Source: JAKACA01 sp050010115 (GTDB lineage Bacteria > Actinomycetota > Acidimicrobiia > Acidimicrobiales > Bog-793). Taken from it: a stretch of 64,000 bases of DNA. A program made the position numbers and the translations under genes. The stretch is taken from positions 23,874 through 87,873 of the forward strand of contig JBEKLQ010000009.1 in NCBI GenBank assembly GCA_050010115.1, read 5' to 3'. The stretch's first letter is position 1. Each line of letters opens with the position of its first letter. The notes beneath the pieces were generated by a model that was not told where the DNA came from, did no database searches, and saw only the letters and a list, made by a program, of their open reading frames with translations. Below, piece after piece: positions 40,657 to 48,473 of the stretch.

Positions 40657-41441
40657 CCGCCGGTGGCTGAGCTTGCCGCTCGGACCGATGGATCGGTCGG
40701 GATGTCGACGACGAGGTTGTTGGGAATCCAGTCTGGGACTCTGGACACGACCTCGCCGGTCGGCGCCACGAGTGCAGCGAGGCCGGGGAAGTCCTCATCG
40801 AAGGTCGAGCCGGCTTGAGTGGCCATGGCCACCCAGGTCTGTTGCTCCACTGCGTGGCGGCGGGCATCTCCTAGCCCGTACCCCTCCCACCAGGCGAGCC
40901 CGTCTCGCCAGCCCGCCTCGTCTGTGCGGCGGCCGTACAGTCCCGGTGCCGAGCAGAAGAACACGAGGGATGCGCCCTGGTCAGCTATCGCTTTCCAGGT
41001 GAAGTCGACACCGCCCTCGGCGCAGATGACGATGCCGAAACTCATGTCGCCGGACCGGAAGACTTTCGTCTCGGTGCCGATCCGGTAGCCGTCCTCGTCC
41101 TCGCCGAGGTGACGCTTTCGGTGCCGGCCGCGCAATCGACCGCCTACCGCGTAGAGCTGTGTGACGTACGGGCCGTCGCTGGCCTGTTCGCCGATGCCGA
41201 AGATCGCTCCTACTTTGGTGCGACCAGTGGCGGCTGCGAGGATGCGGACGGCGTCGTGGCCCACTGTCGCCAGCCACTCGGGATGACGGAGCGGATCAAC
41301 GGAACCGGTGAGGGAGAACTCAGGAAACACCGCCACCTCGCAGTCCTGCCTCGCCGCCTCATCCAGGATTTCGAGGTGGCGGCCGAGGTTCGCGTAGGGG
41401 CGGCCCTTGTCGGCGGTCATCGCTGCGAGGAGCGCCCGCAT
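40617..41441 (-). CDS. Carbon-nitrogen hydrolase (nitrilase superfamily)
   Basis: Predicted protein of 274 residues. The catalytic triad is visible: Glu41 in VFPEFSLTG, Lys109 in RHRKRHLGEDE and Cys140 in IVICAEGGVDF. NALLAAMTA-like N-terminus (MRALLAAMTADKG) and PTGEVVSRV complete the fold. Such enzymes hydrolyse amides, carbamoyl groups or omega-amides; the substrate is not predictable. Start ATG 41441 is taken over upstream possibilities because it matches the family N-terminus. The C-terminal 13 codons overlap dapE on the other strand, an unusual but possible convergent overlap. Confidence 0.83.
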   Translation of the reverse strand: MRALLAAMTADKGRPYANLGRHLEILDEAARQDCEVAVFPEFSLTGSVDPLRHPEWLATVGHDAVRILAAATGRTKVGAIFGIGEQASDGPYVTQLYAVGGRLRGRHRKRHLGEDEDGYRIGTETKVFRSGDMSFGIVICAEGGVDFTWKAIADQGASLVFFCSAPGLYGRRTDEAGWRDGLAWWEGYGLGDARRHAVEQQTWVAMATQAGSTFDEDFPGLAALVAPTGEVVSRVPDWIPNNLVVDIPTDPSVRAASSATGGQPPRASRSHSTE

Positions 41442-41658
41442 CAGGTTGGCCCGTCTCCGGCGGCTCGAGCGTTGGTCATTCGGGCATTCTCGCGGCTTTC
41501 GCGCCCGGGCCGAGGCCCCCCGACCGCAAAGGAGCGATCGGATGAGGACTCGGCCCGGCAAAAGCGCTGGTCAGAGTTTTGACACACCCCATCCGTATGG
41601 TGACAGCATGCTCCCAGAGTCAAGGAGTCGCAGGAGGTACGTCAGCAGCGGCTGCCGC

Positions 41659-42291
41659 TCAGAGGCGGCGGAGAACCGTGACGACTTTTCCGTAGATCTC
41701 GACGTCGTCCGGGCGGAACTCCATCTCGGACATCCGATCGTTCGCCGGGACCAGGACGATCTTGCCCCGTCGTCGCCTGAATATCTTGACGGTGGCTTCC
41801 TCGCCCAGGATGCCTGCGACGACGGTCTCACCCGGCTCGACCTGCGGCTGACGCCTCACGACGACGAAGTCGCCATCGAGTATGCCGACGTTGATCATGG
41901 AGTCGCCTCGCACCTTCAACATGAACAGCTCGCCCTTGCCGGTGAAGTCCTCGGGCAACGGCAGCACTTCCTCGACCGACTCCTCCGCGAGGACACCGGT
42001 GCCGGCGGCTACGTTGCCGACGAGAGGGACGTGGGTGGCCGGGCGGACGGGCAGCGCAGCACCGGAGTAAGGCTCGAAGTTGACCACGATCGTCCGGGGC
42101 CGGTCGGCGTCCTTACTGAGAAAGCCGTCGCGCTGGAGGATCTTGAGGTGGGCGTGCACGGTCGACGGCGACGTCAGGCCGACCGCCTCACCGATCTCCC
42201 GCACGGAGGGCGGATAGCCCCGCTCCCTGATGGACTCAGCGATGAATTCGAGCATCCGTCGGCGTTTCCCGTTCAAACTCGCCTCGGCCAT
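41659..42291 (-). CDS. lexA: SOS response repressor LexA
   Basis: Predicted protein of 210 residues. Winged-helix DNA-binding domain (RRRMLEFIAESIRERGYPPSVREIG, recognition helix SPSTVHAHL), hinge, then the S24 peptidase domain with self-cleavage site Ala96-Gly97 (VAAGTG), catalytic Ser131 (GDSMIN) and Lys169 (EEATVK). It represses SOS genes until RecA filaments trigger autocleavage. ATG 42291 follows a good AGGAGGT site. Divergent from the LysM gene; the shared region has four LexA-box-like sequences and a lexA promoter with -35 TTGCAT and -10 TAGCCT, so autoregulation is expected. RecA is not in the window. Confidence 0.97.
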   Translation of the reverse strand: MAEASLNGKRRRMLEFIAESIRERGYPPSVREIGEAVGLTSPSTVHAHLKILQRDGFLSKDADRPRTIVVNFEPYSGAALPVRPATHVPLVGNVAAGTGVLAEESVEEVLPLPEDFTGKGELFMLKVRGDSMINVGILDGDFVVVRRQPQVEPGETVVAGILGEEATVKIFRRRRGKIVLVPANDRMSEMEFRPDDVEIYGKVVTVLRRL

Positions 42292-42324
42292 GGGGACCTC
42301 CTGGAGTCGGTCGTAGTTAGGGAC

Positions 42325-42353
42325 AGGCTAACGGGTGTGAATGCGCGATGCAA
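42325..42353 (-). promoter_or_regulatory. Predicted lexA promoter
   Basis: Minus strand: -35 TTGCAT (42353-42348), 17-bp spacer, -10 TAGCCT (42330-42325), start near 42318. LexA box 1 (42351-42364) overlaps the -35 element. Confidence 0.55.
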
Positions 42354-42438
42354 ACATTCGTTCGTGGAACGTTCGTTCGGCTTCCTATTGACATCGAACA
42401 GTCGTTCGTGGTTCGATAGTGGGGCGAACAGACGTACG
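42351..42438. promoter_or_regulatory. Cluster of four LexA boxes between lexA and the LysM gene
   Basis: Actinobacterial LexA boxes follow CGAAC-N4-GTTCG. Box 3 (42395-42408) is a perfect CGAACAGTCGTTCG. Box 2 (42366-42379) is GGAACGTTCGTTCG, box 1 (42351-42364) CAAACATTCGTTCG and box 4 (42425-42438) CGAACAGACGTACG, each one mismatch away. Centres are 15, 29 and 30 bp apart. A consensus TTGACA (-35) at 42388-42393 faces the LysM gene, with box 3 lying in its spacer; the -10 is poor (TTCGAT at 18 bp spacing). Confidence 0.85.
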
Positions 42439-42490
42439 TCAGCCTTGAGCTCGAGTCGTCACGTGCCGCGTGGAGCAAAGGAGAGATCCG

Positions 42491-43441
42491 ATGAGCGCTG
42501 AAGCCCAGGCATGGTTGGAAGAGGCAGTTGAGCCAACCGCCCCCGCCGGCGGACGGCAGCGCTCGGCGCAGTCGCGCTCGGCCGAGTCGCGCCCGGCGAG
42601 CGGCAAGCGCACAGACCGGACTACCGATGCTTCCCATCGGTCGTCAGCTACGAGCGCGTGGAACGTGCTCGCTGAGGAGATCGTTTCGTTCCCTCGGCCC
42701 GTCCACCGGCTACTACTCGGCCTCCGCTCCGAGGCCGACCTCGGCTCACAGCCCGAGGGCGGGCGAGCCAGTGAAGCGCGATCGAACAGGGCGCGCGTCA
42801 ACGAAGGGCCGGCGCTCTCCTACGGGGAACAGTGGCTCGAGCGGGAGCTCTTGTCGTTGCAGTACCGGGCTGATCAGGGGTACCCGGAGCCAGCGGACGA
42901 ACGATGGCGCCCCTCAGCCCGACAGCGATCGGTGTCCGCGCACGGCGAAGCCACCGGCCATCGCGAGGGTGCATCGACATCCCGATCGCAGCTCGGGCGC
43001 AATTCAGCCACGGCGCTGGCGGGATCGCGGGTGTCTGAACCGCTGCATCGATCACGCCAAGCACAGCTCACGGCCCGGGCTCTTCCAGTGGGCCGTACGT
43101 CCGCAGCACTGGCAACCGCTCCGATTCAGGCGCGTGCCGTGCGATCCGAGCCGCGAGGGTTGCGGCGCCTCCTCCCCGGCGCTGCCACCCTCGCGGTGCT
43201 GGTCGGGATGTGGGCCGGCTTCGGGGCGTTGTCGGCCGCGCACCAGCAGCGGTTCGCCGTCCTTCCCGGTTCTGTGAGGACGCCGTCTGGCTACCTGTAC
43301 GTGGTCAAGCCGGGCGACACGTTGTGGTCGATCGCGAGCCGCCTCGAACCCGGCGGCGATCCGCGATTGCTCGTGGCGCAGCTCCAGAGCGAGCTGCACG
43401 GCGCGACTCTGGATCCCGGGGCTCGGCTCGTGCTCCCGTAG
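42491..43441 (+). CDS. SOS-regulated LysM membrane protein (ChiZ/DivS/YneA-like division inhibitor)
   Basis: Predicted protein of 316 residues. A long, charged, probably disordered cytoplasmic region (1-225) precedes one membrane helix (about 228-250) and a C-terminal extracytoplasmic LysM domain (268-315, VVKPGDTLWSIASRL). ATG 42491 has an AAGGAG ribosome site. The gene is divergent from lexA behind LexA boxes and precedes nrdR, the position of Rv2719c (ChiZ) in M. tuberculosis and DivS in Corynebacterium; YneA of Bacillus is also lexA-linked and LysM-bearing. Those proteins halt division after DNA damage. The cytoplasmic part here is much longer than theirs, and I see no hydrolase domain. 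Confidence 0.85.
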   Translation: MSAEAQAWLEEAVEPTAPAGGRQRSAQSRSAESRPASGKRTDRTTDASHRSSATSAWNVLAEEIVSFPRPVHRLLLGLRSEADLGSQPEGGRASEARSNRARVNEGPALSYGEQWLERELLSLQYRADQGYPEPADERWRPSARQRSVSAHGEATGHREGASTSRSQLGRNSATALAGSRVSEPLHRSRQAQLTARALPVGRTSAALATAPIQARAVRSEPRGLRRLLPGAATLAVLVGMWAGFGALSAAHQQRFAVLPGSVRTPSGYLYVVKPGDTLWSIASRLEPGGDPRLLVAQLQSELHGATLDPGARLVLP

Positions 43442-43572
43442 CCCCGTGAGGTACAACGGCAGCTCTGCATCACTCCGGTGTGCAGGATGAGTTGGAGTGG
43501 CTTGCTTCCCGGCTTTGCACGGTTGAGCACGGTGGCTCGGCTTGGGATCGTGCCTCGGAGTACGGTCGGAGG

Positions 43573-44049
43573 GTGCGCTGTCCGTGGTGTGGCGCGGCCG
43601 ACGATCGTGTCGTCGACTCGCGCGAAGTAGAGCAAGGGTTGGCCGTGCGCCGTCGTAGGGAGTGTTCGGTGTGCTCCCGGCGCTTTACGACCTACGAACG
43701 CGCCAGCGGGGCGGTCGTCGTAGTGCTCAAACGCTCCGGGCAGCGCGAGCCGTTCGAGCGTAGGAAAGTCGTGGCTGGTGTGCGGGCCGCCTGCAAGAAC
43801 CGTCCCGTGAACCCGGAGGCGATCGAGACGTTGGCTACTGATGTCGAGGAAGTCGTGCGCTCTGGTGGTGCGGAGGTCACGAGCGAGGAGGTCGGTTTCG
43901 CTGTGTTGGAGCGCCTGCGAGCCCTTGACGACGTCGCGTCGGTGCGGTTCGCGAGCGTGTACAAGGGGTTCGAAGAGGTCGGCGACTTCGCACGGGAGCT
44001 CGGCTTGCTGAGAGACGATCGCGGCGGAACCGAGGAGCCCAGTGGCTGA
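43573..44049 (+). CDS. nrdR: Transcriptional repressor NrdR
   Basis: Predicted protein of 158 residues. Zinc ribbon Cys3-x2-Cys6 (RCPWCG) and Cys31-x2-Cys34 (CSVC), then an ATP-cone (VLKRSGQREPFERRKVVAGVRAACKNRPV and VYKGFEEVGDFARELG). NrdR represses ribonucleotide reductase genes in response to ATP/dATP. GTG 43573 gives the canonical MRCPWC start, although GGAGG abuts it rather than being well spaced. An in-frame GTG at 43480 would add 31 residues without family support. It lies behind the SOS LysM gene, as in other actinobacteria. The target nrd genes are not in the window. Confidence 0.94.
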   Translation: MRCPWCGAADDRVVDSREVEQGLAVRRRRECSVCSRRFTTYERASGAVVVVLKRSGQREPFERRKVVAGVRAACKNRPVNPEAIETLATDVEEVVRSGGAEVTSEEVGFAVLERLRALDDVASVRFASVYKGFEEVGDFARELGLLRDDRGGTEEPSG

Positions 44050-44749
44050 CCTGCTCGACGACATTCCCCAACGGGCCCTGGCGATATACGCCCACCCTGA
44101 CGACCCGGACATCTCCTGTGGCGGGACGCTCGCAAAATGGGCGCGAGCCGGGAGTGAGATCCACGTTGTCGTTTGTGCTGCAGGTGACAAGGGCTCGACG
44201 GATCCTCATGCGGATCGCGAAGACATCGTCAATCGACGGGCGGACGAGGCTCGGCAAGCCGCCGCGATCTTGAACGTGGTCGAGGTCCACCTGCTCGGAA
44301 AGCCCGACGGCGAACTCGACAACGATGTCGCGCTACGCGAAGAGCTCGTGGCCCTGATGCGGCGCCACCAGCCGGATGTCGTCGTGTGCCCGGACCCCAC
44401 TGCGGTGTTCTTCGGCGCCCACCACTACAACCACCGTGACCACCGGAGCGTCGGGTGGGCGGCCCTCGACGCGGCAGCACCGGCGTCGGGCTCGTCCCGC
44501 TATTTTCCCGACGCGGGGCCGGCGTTCCCGATCCACGAAGCGCTGATGTCGGGTTCGAACGAGCCCAATGTGTGGATCGACATCGAGTCCACGATCGACC
44601 AGAAGTTGCTCGCCGTCGCGCGTCATCAGAGCCAGTTGACGGACGCGAACGACTGGTTTGCCTCGGCGCTCCGGGACGGGGCGCAGCATGCCGGGCAACA
44701 GGCAGGCGTCAGGTACGCCGAGGCGTTCCGGAGGGTGTGGCTGACGTGA
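44042..44749 (+). CDS. PIG-L family deacetylase
   Basis: Predicted protein of 235 residues, LmbE/PIG-L zinc deacetylase: YAHPDDPDISCGGTLAKW provides the first His and Asp ligands, PTAVFFGAHHYNHRDHRSVG the last His, and IDIESTIDQKLLAVARHQSQ is the C-terminal family block. Members de-N-acetylate GlcNAc-containing small molecules such as the mycothiol precursor (MshB) or mycothiol conjugates (Mca). The sequence does not distinguish among these. GTG 44042 overlaps nrdR by 8 bp and the stop overlaps dinB by 4 bp, so it is the middle of a coupled trio. Confidence 0.86.
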   Translation: MADLLDDIPQRALAIYAHPDDPDISCGGTLAKWARAGSEIHVVVCAAGDKGSTDPHADREDIVNRRADEARQAAAILNVVEVHLLGKPDGELDNDVALREELVALMRRHQPDVVVCPDPTAVFFGAHHYNHRDHRSVGWAALDAAAPASGSSRYFPDAGPAFPIHEALMSGSNEPNVWIDIESTIDQKLLAVARHQSQLTDANDWFASALRDGAQHAGQQAGVRYAEAFRRVWLT

Positions 44750-46149
44750 ACAGCGCCGCGAGGTTGCCAAGTGGCCGGCGAGCGTCCAGCGCGAGCATCG
44801 CTACCGGGACGGCCGGCGAGGCCGGCGCGACCAGCTCGGCCCGAGCCCCGAGTGCACCGGGTGTGTCCGAAGGGCTCGACGTGCTGCATGTCGACATGGA
44901 CTGCTTCTTCGCAGCCGTGGAGGTTCTCGATGACCCGTCGCTCAACGGCCGGCCGGTGATCGTGGGAGGTACCGGGACCAGAGGTGTGGTGGCGGCGTGC
45001 TCGTACGAGGCCAGATCAACCGGCGTCCGGTCCGCCATGCCGATGGCCGAGGCACGCCGGCGCTGCCCCTCGGCCGTCGTGTTGGCGGGTCGGCACGATC
45101 GCTACGGCGAGGTGAGCTCCGAGCTGCACTCGATCTTCCATGAGTTCACTCCCGTCGTCGAACCGATCGCCCTCGACGAGGCATTCCTCGACGTCTCGGG
45201 CAGCCATCGGTTGTTCGGGACCAGCTTCGAGATCGCACACTCGATCCGGCACCGTGTCCGCGACGTACTCCACCTCGACTGCTCTGTTGGGGTCGCCCGC
45301 ACGAAGCTGATCGCCAAGCTCGCCTCCCGTGCAGCCAAGCCCACAGCCTCGCCGGAGGGCCCTCGCCCTGGTCCCGGCGTCGTGGTCGTGCGGATGGAAG
45401 ACGAGATCGAGTTTCTTCACCCGCGGCCGGTATCGGACCTCTGGGGTGTCGGCCCGCGCACCGCCGAGCGCCTGAACCGCTACGGGATCCACACAATCGC
45501 CGACCTCGCCAGCCTCGACCAGGCTGCCGTCACGAGGCTCGTCGGCCGGGCTGCCGGTACCCAGCTCTTCGCTCTGGCCGCGGCCGAGGACGACCGACCC
45601 GTCGTCGCCGATCGGGCCCTCAAGTCCGTTGGACACGAGGAGACCTTTGCCACGGACCACTACGAGGCGGGCTCGCTGCAAAGCGAGCTCGTGCGCCTGT
45701 CGGACTCGGTGGGGGACCGGATGCGGGCAGCCGAGGTCGTGGGCCGGACGGTGACGCTGAAGGTGAGGTTCGGCGACTTCTCGACGATCACGAGGTCACA
45801 CTCGCTAAAGGGCTCGCTGCTGTCGTCGTCGGAGATCGCCCGGGTGGCGACCGCGCTGCTCGCCGGCGTCGACGTGTCGCCCGGTGTGCGGCTCATCGGA
45901 GTGAGTGTGTCCTCCCTCGAGCCCCGTGAGGCGGCGTCAGGGCGGCAGCTGGAGCTCCTCGACCCCAATGTGACATCCGCCGTGGCGCGTGGTGACGTGG
46001 ACGCGGCCGTCGGGGCCATCAGGGACCGGTACGGCGCCGGAGCGGTGGGCCCGGCGGCGGTCGTCGGTCCGACAGGACTACGAGTCAAGCGCCTCGGCGA
46101 TGCGCAGTGGGGCCCGGCCGAGCCCACAGCCCCGGACTCGGCGGACTGA
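44746..46149 (+). CDS. dinB: DNA polymerase IV (Y-family)
   Basis: Predicted protein of 467 residues. A 44-residue Ala/Ser-rich extension precedes the palm: LHVDMDCFFAAVEV (Asp50), YEARSTGVRSAMPMAEA, and IALDEAFLDVSG (Asp144, Glu145) are the catalytic motifs. SVGVARTKLIAKLAS, a helix-hairpin-helix VSDLWGVGPRTAERLNRYGI and a little-finger domain follow. Translesion polymerase of the DinB branch. GTG 44746 overlaps the PIG-L stop; no LexA box is visible directly upstream, but a transcript from the SOS promoter at 42.4 kb could reach it through nrdR. The C-terminus after about 440 is variable and carries no obvious beta-clamp motif. Confidence 0.93.
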   Translation: MNSAARLPSGRRASSASIATGTAGEAGATSSARAPSAPGVSEGLDVLHVDMDCFFAAVEVLDDPSLNGRPVIVGGTGTRGVVAACSYEARSTGVRSAMPMAEARRRCPSAVVLAGRHDRYGEVSSELHSIFHEFTPVVEPIALDEAFLDVSGSHRLFGTSFEIAHSIRHRVRDVLHLDCSVGVARTKLIAKLASRAAKPTASPEGPRPGPGVVVVRMEDEIEFLHPRPVSDLWGVGPRTAERLNRYGIHTIADLASLDQAAVTRLVGRAAGTQLFALAAAEDDRPVVADRALKSVGHEETFATDHYEAGSLQSELVRLSDSVGDRMRAAEVVGRTVTLKVRFGDFSTITRSHSLKGSLLSSSEIARVATALLAGVDVSPGVRLIGVSVSSLEPREAASGRQLELLDPNVTSAVARGDVDAAVGAIRDRYGAGAVGPAAVVGPTGLRVKRLGDAQWGPAEPTAPDSAD

Positions 46150-46308
46150 GATGAACGGAATCCACGGAATCAGGTGCCGTCCGCCATTGTCCGCCGTCGC
46201 TCGCTATGCAAAGATCTTGCCTGCCGCCGTCGGCCGAGGGGTCGTGGGCGGGCTATCGTCGACGAAGGTACAGAAGGACGTCCCGAGCGGTCGGGAAGGG
46301 GGTGACCC

Positions 46309-46686
46309 ATGCCACTTTCCGAGGATGAGCAACGAATCCTCCAAGAGATGGAACAGACGCTTCGAGAGCACGACAAGCAGTTCGTCGCTCGCGTCAATCA
46401 GGGCTCCCACCGCCTCGATGCGGCCAAGGGCGCGAAGTGGTCGATCCTCGGCTTCATCGTCGGCTTTGTGCTGCTCGCCACGACGTTTCGGTTCTCGGTC
46501 GCACTGGGGGCTGTCGGTTACCTGGTGATGCTCGTCTCGGCGCTCCTGTTCGCCCAGCATGTGCGGCATGCAGGATCGGGCCCGGCAAGGTCGAGAGGCC
46601 CGCGGCGCCTCAGGACAACCGGACTCTCCGACGAGCTTTCCGAGATGCGCAGGCGGATGCGATCCCGTTTCGGCCACCACGACTGA
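46309..46686 (+). CDS. DUF3040 membrane protein
   Basis: Predicted protein of 125 residues. The N-terminal MPLSEDEQRILQEMEQTL is diagnostic of DUF3040, an actinobacterial family; two membrane helices follow (about 46-62 and 64-82), then a basic C-terminus (MRRRMRSRFGHHD). Such genes are commonly found between dinB and mraZ, as here, but the function is unknown; a division or envelope role is suspected from position. ATG 46309 follows AAGGGGGTG. The 159-bp gap before it contains no clear promoter hexamers. Confidence 0.92.
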   Translation: MPLSEDEQRILQEMEQTLREHDKQFVARVNQGSHRLDAAKGAKWSILGFIVGFVLLATTFRFSVALGAVGYLVMLVSALLFAQHVRHAGSGPARSRGPRRLRTTGLSDELSEMRRRMRSRFGHHD

Positions 46687-46722
46687 GGTTGTTCACTGGC
46701 TGATCAGTGGCGTGACGGCGAC

Positions 46723-47622
46723 TTGTGCCTCGCCGTTGACATCGGCGGGACGAAGCTGGCGGTCGGACTCGTCGATGTGAGCGGCACGATCGTCTGGCAG
46801 GACCGGATCCGCACACCTGTTGCGACCGATCCCGAGGCCCTGTTCCGCGTCGTGGCCGATCTCGTCGAGATCGCCGCCCGTGCAGCAGCCGCGATGGGTG
46901 ACGTGGCCGCCTGTGGCGTCGGATGCGGGGGCCCGATGAGCGCGGGTGGCGAGAGCGTCTCGCCCCTCAACATCCCTGCCTGGCGGGGTTTCCCGCTCCG
47001 GGGGCGGCTGGCGGGAGTGCTCACCCACCACGAGGAGACCCGGGGGGTCAGTGACCGCCTCAAGATCGACAACGACGCCAAGGCCCTGGCGCTCGGCGAG
47101 GGGTGGATCGGCGCTGCCAAGGGCGAACGCAACTACCTCGCCATGGTCGTGTCGACGGGCATCGGAGGCGGCATCGTCGTCGATGGGAGGCTGCTGGACG
47201 GCAACTCGGGCAATGCAGGCCACATCGGGCACCTCATCGTCGAGCCGGAGGGCCGGATGTGCTCGTGTGGAGCCCGGGGTTGCCTCGAGGCGGAGGCGTC
47301 CGGCACCGGCATCGCCGCCACCACCGGGGCGCCGGCGGCCGAGGCACCCGCCGAAGTGATCGAGCGCACGGGGCGCCTCGTAGGGCGCGCCGTCGGGTCG
47401 GTCGCGAACCTGCTCGACATCAGGCTCGCCGTCGTCGGCGGGAGCGTGGCGCTGGGCTACGGGATCAAGTTCTTCCTGGCTGCCCAGCGTGAGGTCGACA
47501 AGGTCGCCCGGCTGGAGCACTCGAGGGGGTGCCGCGTCGAACCGGTCGGGCTGGGCGAGTCCGCACCGCTCATCGGCGCGGCAGCCGTGGGTTGGGGCCG
47601 CTCGGCTCCGTGCACACCGTGA
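46723..47622 (+). CDS. ROK family sugar kinase (glucokinase-like)
   Basis: Predicted protein of 299 residues. ATP-binding LAVDIGGTKLAVGLVD, GVGCGGPMS, NDAKALALGEGW with the catalytic Asp, VSTGIGGGIVVDG, HIGHLIVEPEG and the zinc motif CSCGARGCLEAEASG are typical of ROK glucokinases. It phosphorylates glucose or a related hexose. TTG 46723 is the only conventional start that keeps the conserved N-terminus; it leaves one residue before LAVDIGG, so a rarer upstream CTG at 46696 is conceivable. The stop overlaps the next small gene (GTGA). Confidence 0.88.
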   Translation: MCLAVDIGGTKLAVGLVDVSGTIVWQDRIRTPVATDPEALFRVVADLVEIAARAAAAMGDVAACGVGCGGPMSAGGESVSPLNIPAWRGFPLRGRLAGVLTHHEETRGVSDRLKIDNDAKALALGEGWIGAAKGERNYLAMVVSTGIGGGIVVDGRLLDGNSGNAGHIGHLIVEPEGRMCSCGARGCLEAEASGTGIAATTGAPAAEAPAEVIERTGRLVGRAVGSVANLLDIRLAVVGGSVALGYGIKFFLAAQREVDKVARLEHSRGCRVEPVGLGESAPLIGAAAVGWGRSAPCTP

Positions 47623-47954
47623 TACAGGGACAACAGCGCTGGTGGTGGGACGCGGCCCGAGCGCTCGCCCGGCGCCCCGGCCTGTGGTGGGTCGCGTTGG
47701 CGTCGATCCGGTCCCTAGCGCCCCGGCGCTGGTGGCGCCGCTGGCCGCCGCTTCCGACACCCGCCAGGGCCTGGATGGAGTTCCGGATGGAGACGGCCTA
47801 TGGCGATCGCACCGCGCGGCCGCCGGCCGACGACGTCGTAGCCTGGCTCGCGTGGTGCCAAGCGCAGATGCACTACGCCGGTGGGGTAACGTCGCCGGAT
47901 GCGAAACGGCGGACGAGGTTCGAGGCTGCGAGAGCGACAAAGAGGCTGAGATGA
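47619..47954 (+). CDS. Small Trp/Arg-rich protein of unknown function
   Basis: Predicted protein of 111 residues starting at GTG 47619 in a GTGA overlap with the ROK kinase; another GTG lies at 47610. Composition is striking: QRWWWDAARALARRPGLWW and RRWWRRWPPLP, then a conserved-looking ARAWMEFRMETAYGD and DDVVAWLAWCQAQM. It resembles short unannotated proteins that precede HNH nuclease genes in actinobacteria. No known domain. The last 4 bp overlap the HNH gene. Amphipathic Trp/Arg helices would suit membrane-surface binding, which is a guess. Confidence 0.65.
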   Translation: MIQGQQRWWWDAARALARRPGLWWVALASIRSLAPRRWWRRWPPLPTPARAWMEFRMETAYGDRTARPPADDVVAWLAWCQAQMHYAGGVTSPDAKRRTRFEAARATKRLR

Positions 47955-48469
47955 GTGGCCGCGCGCTCGTGTTGAATGCTTCGTTCGAGCCGCTGTCTGT
48001 CGTCGCCGCCCGCCGAGCGCTCATTCTCGTGCTGTCCGAGAAGGCCGTCCTGGTCCAGGGGAGCGGTGGGGAGTTGCACTCCGCCCGCTACGTCTTCGCC
48101 GAGCCGTCTGTCGTGAAGCTCATCCACTATGTCCGGGTGCCACATCAGACCCGAGTCGCGGTGACGCGCCGATCCGTGTTCGTGCGAGATGGCCACCGCT
48201 GCCAGTACTGCGGCGCCCAGGCCGAGAACATCGATCACGTCGTACCCCGAAGTCGTGGTGGGACACACTCGTGGGAGAACGTGGTCGCTTGCTGCCGCCG
48301 CTGCAACACGCGGAAGGAGGACCGGTTGTTGGAGGAGGCGGGCTTTCGCCTGTCGCGCCAACCGCGGGCCCCTCGTTCCCGGTTGTGGCTCCTCGCCGCC
48401 AGCGGCGAAGTGGAAGACGAGTGGGTGCCGTATGTCGCTCCCGTGCTCGAGCAGGCGGTTGCAGTCTGA
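47951..48469 (+). CDS. HNH endonuclease
   Basis: Predicted protein of 172 residues. N-terminal LVLNASFEPLSVVAARRALILVL is shared by the widespread actinobacterial HNH family; the nuclease core is VFVRDGHRCQYCG, IDHVVPRSRGGTHSWENVVACCRRCNTRK, with two CxxC zinc pairs and the His-Asn-His residues. The family is near-universal in actinobacterial chromosomes, apparently as a housekeeping enzyme rather than a mobile nuclease. ATG 47951 overlaps the preceding gene by 4 bp, and the lipoate-ligase-like gene starts 4 bp after its stop. Confidence 0.9.
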   Translation: MSGRALVLNASFEPLSVVAARRALILVLSEKAVLVQGSGGELHSARYVFAEPSVVKLIHYVRVPHQTRVAVTRRSVFVRDGHRCQYCGAQAENIDHVVPRSRGGTHSWENVVACCRRCNTRKEDRLLEEAGFRLSRQPRAPRSRLWLLAASGEVEDEWVPYVAPVLEQAVAV

Positions 48470-48473
48470 CCGG

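Noticed and set aside
41407..42501. Open frame on the + strand across the nitrilase start and lexA
   Set aside because: It is antisense to lexA, whose catalytic and DNA-binding residues are all present, and it runs through the LexA boxes.
43442..43572. Cobalamin riboswitch or NrdR box before nrdR
   Set aside because: No B12-box-like sequence and no ACACTATATAGTGT-like palindrome; the gap is only 131 bp.
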